Source: Legionella sp. 515359
GTDB taxonomy: Bacteria; Pseudomonadota; Gammaproteobacteria; Legionellales; Legionellaceae
Assembly (NCBI GenBank): GCA_025941565.1
Contig: JAPCYN010000026.1
Location: 1-50,307 of the forward strand
Direction of reading: 5' to 3'
DNA length: 50,307 bases
In this document: in pieces, positions 1-8,794 of the stretch
Numbering within the stretch: position 1 is the stretch's first letter
Layout of the letters: every line of letters begins with the position of its first letter
Program-made: the position numbers and the translations under genes
Notes under the pieces: generated by a model
What the model was told of the DNA's origin: nothing
Databases searched by the model: none
What the model saw: the letters and a program-made list of their open reading frames with translations, nothing else

Positions 1-14
1 ACATCAGATTCGTT

Positions 15-352
15 TAGGGTGTGTTGACACTTGCTCCCCATATAGCCTACGTGCCTCGGCTTGTCCGAGGCATCCAGGAGATGCTCAGTTAGAAGCAAAT
101 TTTTTTGTATAAATCATCCCAAACAGGATTCGTTTTTTCAATCAAATTTAATTTCCATTGTCTAGGCCAATTTTTAAAGCGTTTCTCACGGAGGGCAGCC
201 TCCACATAGGTTTCATGCATTTCATAATAGACCAACATATGTACATTATACTTAGACATAAACCCTGAAGTCACCTCCAACAAAGATCCACTGGATGCCT
301 CGGACAAGCCGAGGCACGTAGGCTATGGAGAGCAATGGTCAACACACCCTAA
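15..352. mobile_element. MITE-like cassette bounded by ~60-bp inverted repeats
   Basis: The stretch from about 15 to 76 is repeated in inverted orientation, with a few mismatches and small indels, at about 291-352. The outermost bases read TTAGGGTGTGTTGAC on both ends, so a TA could be the target duplication. Each arm also holds an inner hairpin, GCCTCGG-CTTGT-CCGAGGC. The interior holds only a truncated GIY-YIG gene. The terminal TAGGGTGTGTT differs by one base from the TAGGGCGTGTT at the ends of the IS5-family copies at 44151 and 50286, so the cassette may be mobilised in trans; that is inference. Confidence 0.6.
89..307 (-). pseudogene. Truncated GIY-YIG endonuclease-family gene
   Basis: The frame encodes the C-terminal two thirds of a small GIY-YIG (UPF0213/YhbQ-like) domain. 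It contains the segment YYEMHETYVEAALREKRFKN, followed by W-K-L and N-P-x-W-x-D-L-Y, all typical of this family. The N-terminal strand with the GIY and YIG motifs is missing: upstream of residue ~15 the frame runs into the inverted repeat. Full family members are about 85-100 residues, so 30 or more residues are lost. It is unlikely to be catalytically active. It was probably carried in with the surrounding repeat cassette. Confidence 0.55.
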
Positions 353-433
353 TATCATAGAGTTATAAAACTTTCTTGAGCGCTTAAGAAATGATAAAAA
401 TGATTTATAAAAGAATACTTATTTGAGCCAGGG

Positions 434-2890
434 ATGCTAATTTATAAAGGTAAGATATTAACTAAATTTAAAAATAAAAATGGGGGTAAAAATCAGGGAG
501 AAGTGGATGGTTTTTATCGCGATTCGGATGGAGTGGAGTATTTTGTAAAAAAACCAAAGGATCCCAAAGAATTGTTCACGGAATTGTTCGCGGGATTATT
601 GTTACAGGAGTTTATGCGCCGTCAGTTGATTGATAAAATATATCATGCCTCTTTTATTTGTGCACAACTGATTCAATTTGAAGATGGGAGTTATGGACTT
701 ATCCAGCCTAAAATTGAATTCAAAGAATTATATAAAATCATTGGCACGGGATATCGAGATGGTTCTGATCGCGATCCTTTAGTGGAAATGTTTTATGGTC
801 CCCAATCCTACTTGTTACTGACCCAATTAAAGTCATATTTTGGGCTTGCTATAGCATTAATGTATTCTTTGCTTTTGGGGGATCACAGCGTTCACAGCGG
901 TAATGTAGTTTGTTTGGATGTCCCATCAGCAGTTGAAATGATGTTTATGCAATTTGCTCGTATTGATTGGGGCGCTGCTTTCCGTTATTTCGGTCATAAA
1001 AAAAATAATGAAGATCTTTTATATCCATGGGAGTATCAAGGATGGTTCAATCCTAAAGGATACACTAAGGGGTATTTTCTAAATTACAAAAAAATCAAAG
1101 GATTGTTTCATGCTATTGCAGAGCAGGCGAGTCTATTGCAAAAAAAGGTAGATGAATCATTATTTGTTGAGATGGTTAATTCTGTTTTAAGACAGCTCCC
1201 GGCCGATTTAGTTGATGAGAAGACTAAAGACGAGCTGGCTAAATATTTATGCATTGAGTCTTTTGGAAACGTTAATTTTGGTGAAAAAGAGCAGCAATTC
1301 TCCCGGGATTTAGCACATATTTTATTCAGTCGATTAGGAAAAATGACCGTTCTGCAGGATTTTCCCATTAATGAAGCGGAATCCAATGTGCAACAAATGC
1401 TGTATGTTGAAAGCATACCCACTGCTCTTGTATTCCCAGCCAATAGTGGCATTCTTTTCGAACAACAAATGAGCATTTGGCTGAATATACTTTCTTTATC
1501 CAATGAGCGAAGTATCTTTGATTTTAACAGCATTGATCGTGTTAAATTAGCCAAACAATATAATTGTTTTCTAGAATCCTTATTGCGTCAAATGGAACGC
1601 CTGGAGCCATTCTTAAATCATGAGGATTGCTCTAACACATTAAGTCATTCGTTCCGCAATCTATTTACTATTGAAATGGATTTAAAACCGTCTTCTTTGT
1701 CCTATACGGAACAAATGGTTTCTTGTGAACAAACATACTGGAAATACCTGGAAACAGTATTAACAACAAGCTTTAATGCCATTATCACGATTAGAGTACT
1801 GCAAAATACTCAAGCCACAACAATGCTTGCCAGCGCATCTGCCGTTCATTTTCTATTTGATGCTTTAAAAACCTGCTTACATGATTTTAATGCAGTTCAT
1901 AATACGTTTTTAAACGAGTTGGAAACTATTCTTTTCTTAATGTCGGGGCCACAACTTGCAAGAATTTGTCTCGATGAAATGGAGTTCATGCGCTCCAGCT
2001 TGCTCATCGGAATTGTTTTGAAAAGTCCTGAACTTTGGGTGCGGATGAATCGGGCTTTGGACGAAGAATATGAACTACTTGATCAAGAGAGAAAAGATTA
2101 TCGTATTGATAATCTATGGGGATTGCACGAAGATTACACCTTATTTTTAACCTTAGTCAGTGAATTACCCTCGATCACCCAATGTGCTACAAAGAGGATT
2201 ATAATCGATAAATTAAGCAATCTTTTTGATAATCTACCCGAATTTTTGCAAATGGGGCTCGCAACGATTTTAAATCAAATTCAGGATGAATTTAGAAGTA
2301 TATACCCTCAACAAAGTCTTGATTTGGAAGAACTCCAGCAATTAAACGAAAACGCTCATTTAGCCCTTGAAAAGAATAATCATTCTTGGGTAGATACAAA
2401 GTACTTGTTGGTACCAACGAATGATAAGAAGGATATTGATGTAAAGAACGATGTATTGTTTGAAACAATATCAGCAGATAAAATCCTTTGGCACGCAATC
2501 GTAGGGTCTCCAAATAACAAATTGCCTCTTGACGACTTACTTCTTTTAAAAAATTTTTATGATAGAAAAAGAATGGAATGTGCTGAGATTTACAGTGAAG
2601 CATTGAGAGTTTTTTACGCTCGTGCAATACAAATCCGCTTATCCAGTGTTTCGTTAACTGAGCAAGAGCACATCATGACACGTGATGCGGTTCACGTGTT
2701 TGGCTCATTGCCGAAATCAACGGTTTTAGATGAGGTACTGCTCGTGATTAATGCCCTATTTGGTAAAGCCAATGATGTGCAACATCAAACGATAAGCAGA
2801 TCACTTTTTTTTAGTCAGCATGAATCAACACCGGTATCCATTCATAGTCCTCAATCATCGAGTCAGTCATTAAGCGCCAACAAAACTTGA
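434..2890 (+). CDS. Large protein with kinase-like N-terminal core, candidate Dot/Icm effector
   Basis: 818 residues, no signal peptide or membrane segments. I do not recognise the whole protein. The N-terminal 200 residues look like a divergent kinase fold of the phosphoinositide-kinase or HipA type. There is a possible ATP-binding lysine in YFVKKP (~39-40), then a catalytic-loop-like GDHSVHSGNVV (149-159, Asp150, His154, Asn157) and a metal-site-like RIDWG (Asp178). The remaining 600 residues are mostly helical with no motif I can name. The C-terminus is Ser/Thr-rich and ends in small polar residues, as in many Dot/Icm substrates. CAGGG precedes the ATG closely. The OTU-protease gene lies two genes downstream, which supports an effector role. 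Kinase activity is inference. Confidence 0.6.
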   Translation: MLIYKGKILTKFKNKNGGKNQGEVDGFYRDSDGVEYFVKKPKDPKELFTELFAGLLLQEFMRRQLIDKIYHASFICAQLIQFEDGSYGLIQPKIEFKELYKIIGTGYRDGSDRDPLVEMFYGPQSYLLLTQLKSYFGLAIALMYSLLLGDHSVHSGNVVCLDVPSAVEMMFMQFARIDWGAAFRYFGHKKNNEDLLYPWEYQGWFNPKGYTKGYFLNYKKIKGLFHAIAEQASLLQKKVDESLFVEMVNSVLRQLPADLVDEKTKDELAKYLCIESFGNVNFGEKEQQFSRDLAHILFSRLGKMTVLQDFPINEAESNVQQMLYVESIPTALVFPANSGILFEQQMSIWLNILSLSNERSIFDFNSIDRVKLAKQYNCFLESLLRQMERLEPFLNHEDCSNTLSHSFRNLFTIEMDLKPSSLSYTEQMVSCEQTYWKYLETVLTTSFNAIITIRVLQNTQATTMLASASAVHFLFDALKTCLHDFNAVHNTFLNELETILFLMSGPQLARICLDEMEFMRSSLLIGIVLKSPELWVRMNRALDEEYELLDQERKDYRIDNLWGLHEDYTLFLTLVSELPSITQCATKRIIIDKLSNLFDNLPEFLQMGLATILNQIQDEFRSIYPQQSLDLEELQQLNENAHLALEKNNHSWVDTKYLLVPTNDKKDIDVKNDVLFETISADKILWHAIVGSPNNKLPLDDLLLLKNFYDRKRMECAEIYSEALRVFYARAIQIRLSSVSLTEQEHIMTRDAVHVFGSLPKSTVLDEVLLVINALFGKANDVQHQTISRSLFFSQHESTPVSIHSPQSSSQSLSANKT

Positions 2891-2956
2891 CTGGAATGGA
2901 TTCCAGGTAGGAGACTATGAAATGAGCGGTGCACAGAAATAAATAAAGGAAGTGAT

Positions 2957-3595
2957 ATGCTTACAAAAGTTGAACGAATCAGACAAAAAAATAGAGAAGC
3001 AGTAAAAAAGGCCATAACGGAATTAGACGGTATCTCTTATGAAACAGTTTCAATGTCTTTGCCTACACGATTTGCAGAGGGCTCATTAAAGCTCGATAAC
3101 AGCGTTTATTATCCTGCGGATTTAAATACGGTGATGCCACATGGCGTTGGTCGGTATCTTATCTATGATCATCCTGATACAACCAATCCTTTTTCCATAT
3201 GGATATTTGCATTTGCACTGAGACAAAAAACAACAATTCATGATCACAAATACAAGGGTACTGTTACGGTACTCGAAGGGCCAATATCCGAGAAATACTA
3301 CCAACCCACCAGTGAAAAGACCGCGCGATTGGTGAATCGTATTGACCGTTATCGATTCCACAGTAATCGTGATAATTTAAATGATAGTTTTGTACATCAA
3401 CTTAAGCGAAGAAAAGATTTAGGAGAAGGGATTAGCATTACTTTGCATATATACAATATGGCAGCCCATTTAGTGAACTCCGAAGGCGAACAAATAGATC
3501 GAAGAAATTTAAAAACAATCTATTCCAAGGATAAAACGAAAGAAAATGTTCCACCTTATTCAGAAGTTTATCCTGATCTCAATTGCGGTATATAA
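2957..3595 (+). CDS. Cysteine dioxygenase type I-like cupin protein
   Basis: 212 residues, slightly longer than a bacterial cysteine dioxygenase. The cupin metal site is visible as TTIHDHKYKGTVTVLEG (92-108): His95 and His97 with the conserved glycines. The third ligand would be His164 in ITLHIYNM, matching the S-x-H-I-Y segment of CDO. Known family members add O2 to cysteine thiol to give cysteine sulfinate, using one mononuclear iron in the cytoplasm. The start is supported by AAGGAAG seven bases upstream. It follows the giant kinase-like gene by 66 bp. The substrate is not provable from sequence; another thiol is possible. Basic residues at both ends exceed the usual CDO core. Confidence 0.72.
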   Translation: MLTKVERIRQKNREAVKKAITELDGISYETVSMSLPTRFAEGSLKLDNSVYYPADLNTVMPHGVGRYLIYDHPDTTNPFSIWIFAFALRQKTTIHDHKYKGTVTVLEGPISEKYYQPTSEKTARLVNRIDRYRFHSNRDNLNDSFVHQLKRRKDLGEGISITLHIYNMAAHLVNSEGEQIDRRNLKTIYSKDKTKENVPPYSEVYPDLNCGI

Positions 3596-4134
3596 GTTAA
3601 GTCCAAGTACTCGGATCTAATAACTCATTAATTATATTTCAATAGTGGATACTTAAGAGGGGTTTGAACCCCTCCATGACGAGATTTTTCTTTTTGCATG
3701 GGAATAGCCGCTTTGATAGAACTATATTACCTCGGATTTCATCTATTCTCCATGAGCACAGGAACATCATAATTAATACTTTTTGATCTGATAATGATAT
3801 AAAAGTATTGCACGCGCCATATTGATCGTATAGATTGCAAGTTAAGCGAAATAAAAACTAAGGGATTAATGTTATGTCAAAGTGTTTCGTTCCTCTCATG
3901 CAAAAGGATAATTTGTCGCATCCAACTATCAATCTGTACCTAATTCAGTTTATTAAAAATCCATCTCTCAATAAGAGAAGTAATTTGAGGTTTAAATATT
4001 TTCCCCGCTAATTCAACAAAATACACTTTTTTGTAAAACCCTGCCAAATCATAAAGCACTTTATGGGGGAGGCTGCCATATCAATTTACATAAGAAAACG
4101 TCAAGGGAAATAACAATAAAAAATAGGAGCCGAT
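3596..4134. other. Intergenic region with one hairpin and one doubtful mini-ORF
   Basis: About 540 bases between the CDO-like and OTU genes. A palindrome GAGGGG-TTTGAA-CCCCTC lies at 3657-3674. A 45-codon open frame at 3874-4011 has no good ribosome site and no recognisable product. The last 40 bases are A-rich and end in TAGGAG, which serves the OTU gene. I see no RNA gene or repeat here. Confidence 0.4.
3657..3695 (+). terminator. Possible terminator after the CDO-like gene
   Basis: Six-base GC-rich stem GAGGGG/CCCCTC with a six-base loop. A T-rich tract starts about ten bases after the stem. The gap between stem and T tract makes it non-canonical. Confidence 0.4.
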
Positions 4135-5865
4135 ATGTTTCATGTAGATAATAGTGGTAAAGGCAATTGTATGTACTACGCTTATGGCATTTCTTTGATG
4201 TATTATTTACGGGCTAAAAATGCTCCTGATATTACAGAAAATGTGTTCAACAAGTTAAAGCTAAAAGAAGAGGATAAAGTTCGTTTGCGAGAATTATTAT
4301 CCAAGAACCCAAATCATCCATTTACTTCTCGTGAAATCAAAACGGTTATTGAACCCATTCTTGGAAAAGCAACAAGGGATTTGGCAGCAGAGTACACAAA
4401 ACAAGAGTTTAAAATTTCCCCCCACGATACCCCCTTATTTTCTTCAGCGAAATACGGTTTAGAGTTTTGTTTTAAACAATCATTGTTAGCCAATGGCTCC
4501 GAATTATCAGTGTTAATTGGCCATGGGTTTACTAATCCAGATTTTACTGACGCTGAAATATACAAGATGGGCGGTACCGATCTTGCGATGACGGAGTATT
4601 CACTTCTAAGAATACCTCACGTCATTGAAGAGTTTAATCGTCTGTGGGCAATCAAAGAAGAAGCCTTCAAAAAAGAAGAGAAACAGTTAACTCCAGGCGA
4701 AATTAAAACGCAGCAAGAAAAACTTTTAGATAATATTCTGAGAGATGAAACAGTGAATTTCTTTTTGTCGGATGATGAAAAATATTTGAACCTGTATCGA
4801 GATCATCTGCAAAAAGAATATGTATGGGCTGCAGAGGAAACACTTTTGGTTTTGCATCGTGCGATACAGGGAGAGCGTATGATTCGAAATCAAAAAGGAA
4901 CAATGGATACATTGTATGATACTGAAATCGTGTTACATCTTTATAGAAATGGCAGTACTCCTTTTTACCAATCCAGAAGCCCAGAAATGATTTTGAATAA
5001 TCAAAGTAATATGCATTGGACCTCTATAATTCCTGATTCACTATTTGCAACAAAATTAACTGCACACGAGCAAAAGCTTTTTGAGATACTTGATGATATG
5101 CGTATGATGCATTCCAAGACACCCATTTTATCTGAAGAAGATGGGGTTGATCATGATTGGTTCTCTCTTTTAATAAAACAAGTTGAGATTCTCCTTGCGA
5201 ACCCAACTTATGCCGTTAGAGCAAAAGCAATCGAGGCAGTTTTTCAACTCATGGGTAAAGTGATACTCAAATTAGGGGTAGATCCCTCTTGGAGACCGTT
5301 ACTTAGTAGTTTTCTTTCTACATTTGTTGATTGTATTCCAATATTTTTAGCTAATAAACCGATGAGTCCTGACTTGAAGCAAGCGAAGCATGACCTTGCA
5401 GAACACAGTCAAGAAAGCAAAGAATTATTCCCTAAAGATTCATCGGATAAAGAATCAAGCGCAAAACAGGCTCAAATAGGGACCCTAAGTAAATTTTCTA
5501 ACCATACTTTGTTTAAAAAGTCTGAGAAACCTTTGCAAAAAACATATCCTGGAGCAATTGCTCGTTATGTTTCTGAAGCCAAGCAAACGGGGCCAAGAGT
5601 AGCGAAAGCGATTAGGCAAATGTATCAAGAGGGGCTTGAAGGGGATGAGACTTATTCTCCGGAGAAGTGTAGAGAAATCGCTGTGCGCTACGTTCATTAT
5701 GTAAAATATAAGCAGCGTCATTTTGTTCTGACCGATGTAAACCACTTTATAAAGGAAATGGATGAAATTATAAAACAAAAAGAAGATAATCTCGAAAAGG
5801 ATGTAGAACCTATGGATGCCATTGAGAGAAATACAAGCAGAGATGTTTCCATAACATTGAGGTAA
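4135..5865 (+). CDS. OTU-family cysteine protease, candidate deubiquitinase effector
   Basis: 576 residues. The first line reads FHVDNSGKGNCMYYAYGISL (2-21), the OTU active-site signature D-x-x-G-x-G-x-C: Asp5, Gly8, Gly10 and nucleophile Cys12. The catalytic histidine would be His294 in SNMHWTSIIP, the OTU H-W motif. About 280 residues separate Cys and His, more than in eukaryotic OTUs. This matches the Legionella OTU (Lot) class, which carries a helical insertion. Residues 380-576 are charged and helical, with a lysine-rich linker and no named domain. Known Lot proteins cleave ubiquitin chains inside the host cell; specificity cannot be read here. TAGGAG seven bases upstream supports the start. 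A strong hairpin follows the stop. Confidence 0.82.
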   Translation: MFHVDNSGKGNCMYYAYGISLMYYLRAKNAPDITENVFNKLKLKEEDKVRLRELLSKNPNHPFTSREIKTVIEPILGKATRDLAAEYTKQEFKISPHDTPLFSSAKYGLEFCFKQSLLANGSELSVLIGHGFTNPDFTDAEIYKMGGTDLAMTEYSLLRIPHVIEEFNRLWAIKEEAFKKEEKQLTPGEIKTQQEKLLDNILRDETVNFFLSDDEKYLNLYRDHLQKEYVWAAEETLLVLHRAIQGERMIRNQKGTMDTLYDTEIVLHLYRNGSTPFYQSRSPEMILNNQSNMHWTSIIPDSLFATKLTAHEQKLFEILDDMRMMHSKTPILSEEDGVDHDWFSLLIKQVEILLANPTYAVRAKAIEAVFQLMGKVILKLGVDPSWRPLLSSFLSTFVDCIPIFLANKPMSPDLKQAKHDLAEHSQESKELFPKDSSDKESSAKQAQIGTLSKFSNHTLFKKSEKPLQKTYPGAIARYVSEAKQTGPRVAKAIRQMYQEGLEGDETYSPEKCREIAVRYVHYVKYKQRHFVLTDVNHFIKEMDEIIKQKEDNLEKDVEPMDAIERNTSRDVSITLR

Positions 5866-5905
5866 ACGATTCGGTACAATGTTGGGCACCAGGTCCCAAC
5901 TTACA

Positions 5906-5930
5906 AAGGTTGGGCAATTAACCCAACCTT
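5906..5930. terminator. Bidirectional terminator between convergent genes
   Basis: Perfect nine-base stem AAGGTTGGG/CCCAACCTT with a seven-base loop, followed on the plus strand by an AT-rich run ending in ATTTTT. It sits between the stops of the OTU gene (plus) and the exported-protein gene (minus), so it can serve both. Confidence 0.75.
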
Positions 5931-5940
5931 CGAATAATTT

Positions 5941-6612
5941 TTAATTAACAACCTGATTCGCAATGTATTCTTCATCTGAATCTTCTGGGCTTGCTAAAAA
6001 TTTATCTTCGTAATCAATCACAAAACCGGCAAAAATTCGAATGATGCGATCATCAATTTTTTCAGGATAGTGAACAGAGATTTCCCAAGTTTTGTCGACA
6101 AAGTTACGATTTAGCTCGGCAATTGGGTGAGGATTATTCGTTGATGATAAAATGACGAATCGATCAAAGCTTGGGTTAGCGTAAGCAAAGCCAATTTCAG
6201 TTGCTTTTCCTGATTCATCATAGTCATAAATGGTGAATTTTGCAGATTCAAGTGTTGCTAAATTCCCATCAATAAAGCCAATTTGTACTCCACGAGTATC
6301 ATAAATATCAATCTCCTTAGCCCAAACATATAAAGACCCCAAGGAAATGATTCGAGTAATACCCGTTGCTTGCCATCCATCTTTATTGGATAAATCATAG
6401 TTTGTGCGGATACGGAAAGAACTCTTTTTTACTGAGCCAGGGTATGTTTCTCTTTGAGGGGATTTAATCTGATAAATTTCAGAAAATTTATAAACATCTT
6501 TTGTAACTACAAAATCGTAAGGATGGTCTTCATGAACACCATAGCTATTTGCAAGAGTTGCATAGGATATTGTAAACAGGATAAACAAATATGACACCAA
6601 TGATTTACGCAT
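5941..6612 (-). CDS. Exported LURP-one/Tubby-like domain protein
   Basis: 223 residues. Residues 1-21 form a Sec signal peptide with basic start, hydrophobic core and a TLA cleavage site. The mature part is rich in short beta strands, with segments such as EIDIYDTRGVQIGFIDGN and FTIYDYDESGKATEIGFA. This pattern resembles the repeated strands of LURP-one-related/Tubby-C-like proteins; the resemblance is by eye and weak. It should act in the periplasm or be secreted by type II. AGGGG lies eight bases before the ATG. It is transcribed convergently toward the OTU gene and shares its terminator. The function is unknown. Confidence 0.6.
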   Translation of the reverse strand: MRKSLVSYLFILFTISYATLANSYGVHEDHPYDFVVTKDVYKFSEIYQIKSPQRETYPGSVKKSSFRIRTNYDLSNKDGWQATGITRIISLGSLYVWAKEIDIYDTRGVQIGFIDGNLATLESAKFTIYDYDESGKATEIGFAYANPSFDRFVILSSTNNPHPIAELNRNFVDKTWEISVHYPEKIDDRIIRIFAGFVIDYEDKFLASPEDSDEEYIANQVVN

Positions 6613-6888
6613 TATATGACCCCTTTGGTTTAAAAATGTTTGGATCTACCAATGTGACAAAGCATGAAAAATAAAAAAAATATAAATAATTCAATATTCT
6701 TCACGTACCTCGTGAGAGGTTGAGGTATAGTAAATCAAATTGGTTGGGGAATAAATTGTTTCTCATGCTTTTATGATTTTTTTTAAACTTCTTTGATGAA
6801 TCATCAGGCCATGTGATCAAATAAACGGCGGTCCATTAAGGTTTCAACTGCAATTAGAACACCATCATTTTAGAAAAGGAATTTTACT
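6613..6888. other. Intergenic region, no gene seen
   Basis: AT-rich spacer upstream of the exported protein and the broken DUF3309 gene. It should hold the promoter of the leftward gene, but I see no convincing -35/-10 pair. No repeat or RNA gene was recognised. Confidence 0.35.
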
Positions 6889-7036
6889 ATGACTTAATTC
6901 TATTAATTGTCTTAATTGTACTTTTATTAGTAGTGCTTCCTATAGTAGTGGCTGGGGATATTATCCTTGTGGCGGCATCGGCTTAATTCTTCTTATTTTG
7001 ATTATTGCATTGCTACTAGGTGGCACCTTTGAATAA
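6889..7036 (+). pseudogene. Frame-broken DUF3309 small membrane peptide gene
   Basis: Two frames together spell a DUF3309 peptide. Frame one from 6891 gives DLILLIVLIVLLLVVLP. A shift then gives YSSGWGYYPCGGIGLILLIL and ends with ALLLGGTFE and TAA at 7034. The only ATG (6889) is one base out of frame with the first part and hits a stop after two codons. At least two indels are therefore needed to rebuild one ORF. The GWGYYP-x-GGIGLILL core is characteristic of the family, of which an intact copy lies at 32757-32918. Either the gene is dead or the sequence has errors; the first is likelier with two breaks. Confidence 0.6.
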
Positions 7037-7060
7037 AGAAGGAGGGTGTACCTCCTTCTT
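7036..7060. terminator. Strong hairpin after the DUF3309 remnant
   Basis: Perfect ten-base stem AAGAAGGAGG/CCTCCTTCTT with loop GTGTA, starting at the stop codon. No T tract follows directly, so it may act as a terminator with reduced efficiency or as an mRNA 3' stabiliser. It also lies downstream of the RhoGAP gene on the minus strand. Confidence 0.6.
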
Positions 7061-7117
7061 ACGTATTTACCCATATAAAGAATTCGGGGCAATGGCCAAC
7101 CTGCGAGATAGAAATGT

Positions 7118-8290
7118 TTACCCAGGACCTACTATATCAGGTGATTGGTGATGGTCATAATCAGTCTCCTCATACTCTGCTAGCTCTTTTAGCTCTTCTG
7201 GAATAGCAGCATCGATGTCAGACTCAAAAATACTAAATTGGGTTAGATTTGAGCCTCTGAATTTATTTCTACTCTTTCGTCCTGGCCTTAATCCATCTTC
7301 TGAAAGGGATATGATCTTGATTTCTTCCTGTATTTGTTGATATCCATGATTCATCATTGATATTTGGGGTATTAATTCCGAAATCTTGAGGTTGAGTCCA
7401 TGCAGTTCTTCTTTTAGTTGTTTCAGGTGTTCCCTTAATTCTTTTTTCACTTTTCTCTTCATGGAATGATCGTGTTGTTGTTTTTCAATGGACTCGATCT
7501 GAGCTTTGAGTGTTGCTGCTTGCAGCATCAAGCTTTTCATCGGGACTACTACTACATTTCTGGAGGCTTCTTTCATATGCTCCAGTTGTTCACGTATAGA
7601 ATGTCTCGTGCTTGCTAAATGCTTTAATTTATCAACATGACGTTCTTTAAAGTCATCGCTCCACTTTTTATCCGTAATGTAATTTTCTAATACCGGAGTT
7701 AACTGACTTATAAATCCACTTAGACCCAAAAAATCTATTGCAGGAAAGAGATCTAAATTCTGAGTCAAACCAGGAGCCATAATAATAGCGAGATTACGGT
7801 ATGTCATGCGATTGGTATTTTGGAATATCCCTGCTTGATGCATTAAGTAGCAGTAATGATCAAGAATTTCTCCTGCACGTTGATGATCAATTCTCTTCGA
7901 AAGTAAAAGATCCCGAATGAAATTATCGAGTAGCTGAGTTGCATTTTTCGGTTGAGAGTTCAAAACGGACTTTAATTCTTTAGAGAAGTCAACAAGCAAA
8001 CTGTCTTCAGAATCCAGTATTTGGCTGTCTTTAAAAACGGCGGGTATCATTCCTAAAATGTTATGGAGATGCTCGCTATCTACTTTATTTTTTTCCATCA
8101 CATAGTGACTCAGGGTATTCACATTAAACTGTTCACTGATAAGCTGTTTGAGTAATCTCCCTATCTCTTCTTTTGCTCCTGCAACTCGAAAAACTCCAGG
8201 CGTATTTAATAATTCGGGATGTAGGGATATCAATTGAACAATAGAGCGAAACACATTCACTATTATATGTGTATTGTAAGGGTCAGGCAT
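7118..8290 (-). CDS. RhoGAP-domain protein, candidate host GTPase-targeting effector
   Basis: 390 residues. Residues ~8-205 match a eukaryotic RhoGAP domain. The motif TPGVFRVAGAKEEIGRLL (30-47) contains the arginine finger Arg35. NRMTYRNLAIIMAPGL (160-175) is the conserved N-x-M-T-x-x-N-L-A-x-x-x-x-P-x-L helix, which holds the Asn that stabilises the transition state. Residues ~250-325 are a charged coiled coil. The last 30 residues are glutamate-rich (EELKELAEYEE), like the E-block signals of Dot/Icm substrates. Known RhoGAPs stimulate GTP hydrolysis by Rho, Rac or Cdc42. Bacteria rarely have this fold, so transfer from a eukaryote is likely. CGGAGAA lies upstream of the ATG. Which GTPase it acts on is unknown. 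Confidence 0.85.
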   Translation of the reverse strand: MPDPYNTHIIVNVFRSIVQLISLHPELLNTPGVFRVAGAKEEIGRLLKQLISEQFNVNTLSHYVMEKNKVDSEHLHNILGMIPAVFKDSQILDSEDSLLVDFSKELKSVLNSQPKNATQLLDNFIRDLLLSKRIDHQRAGEILDHYCYLMHQAGIFQNTNRMTYRNLAIIMAPGLTQNLDLFPAIDFLGLSGFISQLTPVLENYITDKKWSDDFKERHVDKLKHLASTRHSIREQLEHMKEASRNVVVVPMKSLMLQAATLKAQIESIEKQQHDHSMKRKVKKELREHLKQLKEELHGLNLKISELIPQISMMNHGYQQIQEEIKIISLSEDGLRPGRKSRNKFRGSNLTQFSIFESDIDAAIPEELKELAEYEETDYDHHQSPDIVGPG

Positions 8291-8794
8291 TTAAATTCTC
8301 CGAATAAAATAAAATGAACAATAATGTTTTGTTTCTAAATATTTTCATTTACAACGGAGGCTGCAAACTGTTTCAGAACAGCCTAAAATTGCCTAAAACA
8401 GCGCAATGTAGTGACGACTACGCCTTTTTTGACATGAGTAAACTTCTTATTCCAATAATATAAAGTGCTATGGGGTAAAAATTGATCGTCAAAGCAGGTT
8501 TAGTAAAGTTAAAATTTTTCGACAACGTTCATTTAAAAATGGATAATTATGGGTATTTATTGCAACCTGATTAGACATCAACAACCATGTTAAATCATAT
8601 AGAGATTATTAATATGGCACATTTAATTCTGCTATTCCAAATTAATTTGTTTTGCATTGAATTCAGTTGCAAAACCGCATAAATAGTTTCCGCATTTCCC
8701 CACATGTTAAGTGATAAAAAATAAACCTGATAAAATCATGTAACAATCTATAATTAAGATAAGGAAGAGGAAAAACAGAAGAGGAAAAAACGCT
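8291..8794. other. Divergent intergenic region between RhoGAP gene and htpX
   Basis: About 500 AT-rich bases holding the promoters of both divergent genes. TATAAT at 8749-8754 is a plausible -10 for htpX; its -35 is not obvious. A short stem GTAGT/ACTAC followed by six T lies near 8409-8433 but is too weak to call. No ORF or repeat was recognised. Confidence 0.4.

Noticed and set aside
8409-8433. Short stem GTAGT/ACTAC with T run
   Set aside because: Five-base stem only; no gene ends there on the plus strand.
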